A stretch of 8,265 nucleotides of DNA from Methanobacteriota archaeon. Its GTDB lineage: Archaea > Thermoplasmatota > Poseidoniia > Poseidoniales > Poseidoniaceae. Of the stretch, positions 5,687-8,265 are shown one piece after another (within the stretch, counting starts at the first letter, position 1; the number at the start of each line of letters is the position of its first letter). The notes below the pieces were generated by a model. It did not search any database. It was given only the letters and a program-made list of their open reading frames with translations, and was not told where the DNA came from. The stretch spans positions 1 to 8,265 of the forward strand of contig JAAZUV010000056.1 in NCBI GenBank assembly GCA_018623995.1. Reading direction: 5' to 3'. The position numbers and the translations under genes are program-made.

Positions 5687-7396
5687 ATGGTCGATGATTC
5701 TACACCTGATGATGAAGAAGATTGGATGAAGTACGCCAATTCTGGCTTCGGTTCAACCGACTACTCCCTTTGGGACGATGTTGAAGAAACGCAGGAAGAA
5801 TCTGAACAATTGGAAGAACCTGAACAATTGGAAGAGCATACCGAAGAGATCCCACGTGCACCATCGCCTGCTGGACTGAAGCACCTGCTCCGCATGGGAA
5901 CATGCAACCCATGTCTTGGCCGATTGGGCGGTAAGCGCTCCTTCCAGCAAAGCAACGAAGCATCCGGTCAACAGATTCGAGAATCAATCAGCGAAGGAAA
6001 TCAGCGTCTGTTGAACATTCGTCAAGAGATTCCACTGTGTCCTTTTTGTGAGAACTTGTTCGAAGAAGTCGACCTCCTTGCAGATGTTATCGAAGATGCA
6101 CTTGCAGGATACGATATCCAGAAGTTGCAAATTGGTGCTCGATTTCCAAAGGATCAAATTGAGCATGAAGAGGGTATTCGAAAGCAATACGCTGCTGGAG
6201 GCTCTGATGGATTGAAACCGTCACTTGTTGGTTTGATCTCTGAGAAATTGAACGAACGACTCGAAGGTGTGTCGATCGTCAACGACAAACCCGATATCTT
6301 AGCACTCATCGACGTTCTAACCCTCACCGTCACACTCGATGTTCGCAGTGCCTACATCTATGGACGTTACAAGAAACACGAACGCGGTATTCCGCAAACA
6401 CGCTGGCCTTGTCGGGCTTGCAAAGGACGAGGTTGTGCTAAGTGCAACGATACAGGGCAACAATATCCATCAAGCGTTCAAGATCTCATTGGTAACCCGA
6501 TCATCGAATTGTTCGAAGGTCGTGAACATGCCTTCCACGGGATGGGTCGAGAAGACATCGACGTTCGATGCCTTGGTCGAGGACGGCCCTTCGTTCTCGA
6601 AATCAAGGAGCCCAAGCGATGGGATATCAATTACGAATCTGCGATGAAGGCGGTCAATGAACGTGCAAAAGGCTCGATTGAAATCACTGATGTTCGCCGA
6701 TCCAATCGTAGCGAAGTTGTTCGAGTCAAAGATACGCCCGCAGAGAAATCCTACACGATTCGTTTCCTAGTCGAACCACTATCCAAACCAGAACTTGATA
6801 TTCTTACTGCACCACTGGATTTGACAAAAGAAGATGTCCAACAACGTGGACGAGGTCGTCGCAAACACCGTCGTCGCGGTGACAAGAAAGACAATCCAAA
6901 GAAACCACTTGAGCGAGTTGAAGTTTTAATTCTCGATGAAGCTGACCTCAAGAAAATGAAGAAAGCGGAACTTGTTGAATTGTGCATCGAGCGCAAGTGC
7001 TCTGAGAAGGGTGTGAAGGCCGAACTGATTGCGAATCTACTCGCCACCAATCCAGAGCCAGTCGAGATGCTTCCTCTTCCAGATGAAACGACCATCCTTG
7101 ACATCATTGAGAAGCTCGAAGGCGTGAATCTTGCTCAACGAACACCCGAACGCGTGGCACATCGTAGAGCCGATCTTGTGCGACGGCGGAAAGTCATCGA
7201 AACACGTGATGCAAGCGTCGAAATCAACGATGAGGGTAACATCTACGTCGAATTCACGCTTCGTTGTGAGTCAGGAACCTACGTCAAGGAAACCGTCCAC
7301 GGAGATGATGGCCGAACACAACCGTCCATCGCCTCGCTCATTAAGGCAAAATGTACGGTTGAATGGCTCGATGTTGGAGATATCCACGCTGATTGA
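5687..7396 (+). CDS. pus10: tRNA pseudouridine synthase Pus10 with acidic extension and inserted SAP-like domain
   Basis: Archaeal Pus10 converts uridine to pseudouridine at tRNA positions 54 and 55. Residues 1-60 form a very acidic, low-complexity extension. Then come a zinc-binding CxxC pair (Cys73/76 and Cys118/121), a THUMP-containing region (about 130-215), and a second Cys cluster in the catalytic half (Cys242, 245, 250, 253; CRACKGRGCAKC). The catalytic motif is GREDIDVRCLGRGRPF, with Asp290 the nucleophile by alignment to GRTDxGV of other synthases. The C-terminal signature RTPERVAHRRADLV (485-498) and GTYVKETVHGDDGRTQPS (530-547) is intact. Between these lies an insertion: a strongly basic run (387-406) and a SAP-like helix pair (about 419-453, LKKMKKAELVEL...GVKAELIANLL). 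Total length is 569 residues against roughly 400-430 for typical archaeal forms, as I recall. It lies upstream of L21e and rpoF, a translation/transcription neighbourhood. Confidence 0.95.
   Translation: MVDDSTPDDEEDWMKYANSGFGSTDYSLWDDVEETQEESEQLEEPEQLEEHTEEIPRAPSPAGLKHLLRMGTCNPCLGRLGGKRSFQQSNEASGQQIRESISEGNQRLLNIRQEIPLCPFCENLFEEVDLLADVIEDALAGYDIQKLQIGARFPKDQIEHEEGIRKQYAAGGSDGLKPSLVGLISEKLNERLEGVSIVNDKPDILALIDVLTLTVTLDVRSAYIYGRYKKHERGIPQTRWPCRACKGRGCAKCNDTGQQYPSSVQDLIGNPIIELFEGREHAFHGMGREDIDVRCLGRGRPFVLEIKEPKRWDINYESAMKAVNERAKGSIEITDVRRSNRSEVVRVKDTPAEKSYTIRFLVEPLSKPELDILTAPLDLTKEDVQQRGRGRRKHRRRGDKKDNPKKPLERVEVLILDEADLKKMKKAELVELCIERKCSEKGVKAELIANLLATNPEPVEMLPLPDETTILDIIEKLEGVNLAQRTPERVAHRRADLVRRRKVIETRDASVEINDEGNIYVEFTLRCESGTYVKETVHGDDGRTQPSIASLIKAKCTVEWLDVGDIHAD
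5803..5838 (+). repeat. 18-bp tandem duplication in the pus10 N-terminal extension
   Basis: Two adjacent 18-bp units (5803-5820 and 5821-5838) match at 16 of 18 bases and encode EQLEEP-EQLEEH (residues 40-51). The unit is a multiple of three, so the frame is kept. It lies in the acidic low-complexity tail, where length changes are probably tolerated. Confidence 0.85.
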
Positions 7397-7418
7397 GTGG
7401 ACTTGATTCATCGCGGTG

Positions 7419-7427
7419 CTTATATGC
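7419..7427 (+). promoter_or_regulatory. TATA box of the L21e-rpoF transcription unit
   Basis: CTTATATGC in the 98-nt gap after pus10 is a good archaeal box A match. Initiation about 25 nt downstream would fall near 7447-7450, giving a leader of about 45 nt that includes the strong Shine-Dalgarno at 7482. This implies that the ribosomal protein and polymerase subunit genes can be transcribed separately from pus10. Confidence 0.55.
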
Positions 7428-7481
7428 AGTGGGTAGGTCGCAGAGATGCCTCGAATCAGCGTAATGCAAGTTTCGAACCAT

Positions 7482-7487
7482 GGAGGT
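7482..7487 (+). promoter_or_regulatory. Strong Shine-Dalgarno deciding the L21e start
   Basis: GGAGGT is 7 nt before the ATG at 7495. An in-frame ATG at 7480-7482 overlaps this site and would add five residues (MEVTK) not expected in L21e, so 7495 is the better start. Confidence 0.85.
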
Positions 7488-7494
7488 CACTAAA

Positions 7495-7785
7495 ATGAAG
7501 CGATCCAAGGGACAACGAGTAGGGACACGAAGCATCCTTCGTCGACGACGAAAAGACCGTTCTCGAACGTACATCAACCGCATTATGCACAACTACGAAG
7601 AGGGTGACCGCGTTGCAATCGTCTTGGACGGTAGCCAACAAATGGGCATGCCTCACCGCCGATTCCATGGCCGTACAGGATTCATCCAGAAGCGACAAGG
7701 CGTCGCTTGGGTTGTCTCCGTGAAGGACGGAAACATGCAGAAGACTGTCATTGCCCGCCCAGAACACCTCCGCCCTCTTGAGTGA
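7495..7785 (+). CDS. rpl21e: Large-subunit ribosomal protein L21e (eL21)
   Basis: The 96-residue product has the usual L21e length and features. It opens with a basic N-terminus (MKRSKGQRVGTRSILRRRRKDR), continues with a YEEGDRVAIVLDGS strand, and carries the family signature MPHRRFHGRTGFI followed by KRQGVAWVVSV and the ending VIARPEHLRPLE. eL21 is found in archaea and eukaryotes but not bacteria and binds 23S/5S rRNA on the large subunit. The start at ATG 7495 follows the strong GGAGGT. It is 5 nt from rpoF, and its stop codon lies within the rpoF ribosome-binding site. Codon choice favours C-ending codons, in keeping with a highly expressed gene. Confidence 0.96.
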   Translation: MKRSKGQRVGTRSILRRRRKDRSRTYINRIMHNYEEGDRVAIVLDGSQQMGMPHRRFHGRTGFIQKRQGVAWVVSVKDGNMQKTVIARPEHLRPLE

Positions 7786-7787
7786 TC
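7782..7787 (+). promoter_or_regulatory. Shine-Dalgarno of rpoF overlapping the L21e stop codon
   Basis: GTGATC is complementary to GATCAC in the archaeal 16S tail and sits 3 nt before the ATG at 7791. It contains the L21e stop TGA (7783-7785), so ribosomes ending L21e are placed to start rpoF. This favours ATG 7791 over the in-frame GTG at 7782, which is part of the site itself. Confidence 0.65.
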
Positions 7788-7790
7788 ACC

Positions 7791-8153
7791 ATGACTGAAG
7801 AAGAGAAAATCGTCGACTTTGCTACCGTTAGAGACCTTTTGATGGGTGCTCAAGAGCGTCGAAGAGATTTGACGTACGAGCAGCGTGCTGCTTTGTTCCA
7901 CGCTGAGTGGGCAGCAAGCGACAACCGCAACGGATACCCAACCGATGCCGCTGTCTTCGAGGCACTCAAGAACGCCATCGCTGAACTTCCAGCATTCGAG
8001 AAGTACCCCGAACTCGCTGCAAAGCTTGCTGAACTTATGCCGCTCAGTGAAATTGAAATCAAGGCCGTCATGGCCAGCCGTCGAGCATCCATCGATGATG
8101 GAGACATCAACGCTGTCATCGAACTCGTTCGACAACACGTTGGCATTGAATGA
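7791..8153 (+). CDS. rpoF: DNA-directed RNA polymerase subunit F (Rpb4-like)
   Basis: The 120-residue product from ATG 7791 fits archaeal RpoF (about 110-120 residues). The N-terminal half has the DFATVRDLLMGAQERRRDLTYEQRAALFHAEW pattern, corresponding to the xVKELL...R.ELTYEQ..AL.HA signature. The C-terminal half has the helical HRDC-like core PLSEIEIKAVMASRRASIDDGDINAVIELVRQHV. RpoF pairs with RpoE (Rpb7) to form the polymerase stalk, which aids promoter opening, binds emerging RNA and affects termination. The central stretch (about 42-55, SDNRNGYPTDAAVF) links the two halves. It is co-transcribed and probably translationally coupled with L21e, an arrangement conserved in many archaea, and the next gene begins 24 nt downstream. 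Confidence 0.92.
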   Translation: MTEEEKIVDFATVRDLLMGAQERRRDLTYEQRAALFHAEWAASDNRNGYPTDAAVFEALKNAIAELPAFEKYPELAAKLAELMPLSEIEIKAVMASRRASIDDGDINAVIELVRQHVGIE

Positions 8154-8177
8154 ACAACATAACCGGAAGTGATTGGC

Positions 8178-8265
8178 ATGAGCCGCCCTGGCCGTGATTA
8201 CACACCTCGTAAATTCAACAAGGCAAAGCCATCTGTTGATACCTCCATGCCTCCTCCCGCAACCG
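8178..8265 (+). CDS. Start of a gene running off the window, probably DUF655 (COG1491) by position
   Basis: An open frame begins at ATG 8178, preceded by AGTGAT (8168-8173), a Shine-Dalgarno match 4 nt from the start. The 29 visible residues begin MSRPGRDYTPRKFNKAKP and end in a proline-rich stretch, a basic and probably disordered leader with no diagnostic motif. In many archaea the gene after L21e and rpoF encodes a DUF655 RNA-binding-type protein, often followed by the KsgA rRNA methyltransferase, so DUF655 is the likely identity by synteny alone. That the gene is real is well supported; its name is not. Confidence 0.6.
   Translation, partial: MSRPGRDYTPRKFNKAKPSVDTSMPPPAT

Noticed and set aside
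6410..6445. CRACKGRGCAKC looks like a DnaJ-type zinc-finger repeat (CxxCxGxG).
   Set aside because: There is only one copy, and it lies inside an otherwise complete Pus10 catalytic half, where archaeal Pus10 proteins have a Cys cluster at this place; no J domain is present.
7653..8138. Minus-strand open frame (161 codons) across L21e and rpoF.
   Set aside because: It overlaps two clearly identified conserved genes, and its translation shows no domain.
1..8265. Search by eye for CRISPR repeats, tRNA genes, insertion-sequence ends and toxin-antitoxin or defence genes.
   Set aside because: No repeated spacer-repeat pattern, cloverleaf-like sequence, transposase or terminal inverted repeats was seen; gaps between genes are all under 100 nt.

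Overview
The window reads as a piece of an archaeal chromosome with every gene on the + strand. The archaeal call rests on the right half, which carries Pus10 tRNA pseudouridine synthase, ribosomal protein L21e and RNA polymerase subunit F (Rpb4-like) in a row, followed by the start of a gene that sits where DUF655 (COG1491) is usually found. The mid-range GC content, the secreted lipoprotein-type M28 peptidase and the large MMPL/RND protein together suggest a marine Thermoplasmatota lineage such as Ca. Poseidoniia (Marine Group II). That placement is inference; no 16S or other decisive marker is present.

Left half (1-5608), cell envelope and accessory genes: the 3' end of a rhodanese-domain protein; two small, unrecognised four-helix membrane proteins that are almost certainly co-translated (2 nt apart, with the second gene's Shine-Dalgarno inside the first gene); a complete M28-family metallopeptidase with a lipobox signal peptide; and a 1041-residue, twelve-helix MMPL/RND-superfamily protein with two large extracytoplasmic domains. 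None of these has an obvious shared pathway, although the last two both face the outside of the cell. The M28 gene and the first membrane-protein gene have TATA-like hexamers about 26-29 nt upstream of the start and no Shine-Dalgarno, so they may be leaderless or nearly so.

Right half (5609-8265), information processing: Pus10, L21e, RpoF and a partial fourth gene. The starts here have clear Shine-Dalgarno matches. A good TATA box precedes L21e, which suggests that L21e-rpoF-(DUF655) forms its own transcription unit. The L21e stop codon lies inside the ribosome-binding site of rpoF, so these two genes are probably translationally coupled.

The most unusual thing seen is in Pus10. It is much longer than a typical archaeal Pus10 because it has an acidic N-terminal extension containing an 18-bp tandem duplication, and because a very basic linker plus a SAP-like helix-extension-helix domain is inserted inside the catalytic region. 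I saw no CRISPR array, RNA gene, insertion sequence or defence system, and no clear novel multi-gene system beyond the uncharacterised membrane-protein pair.
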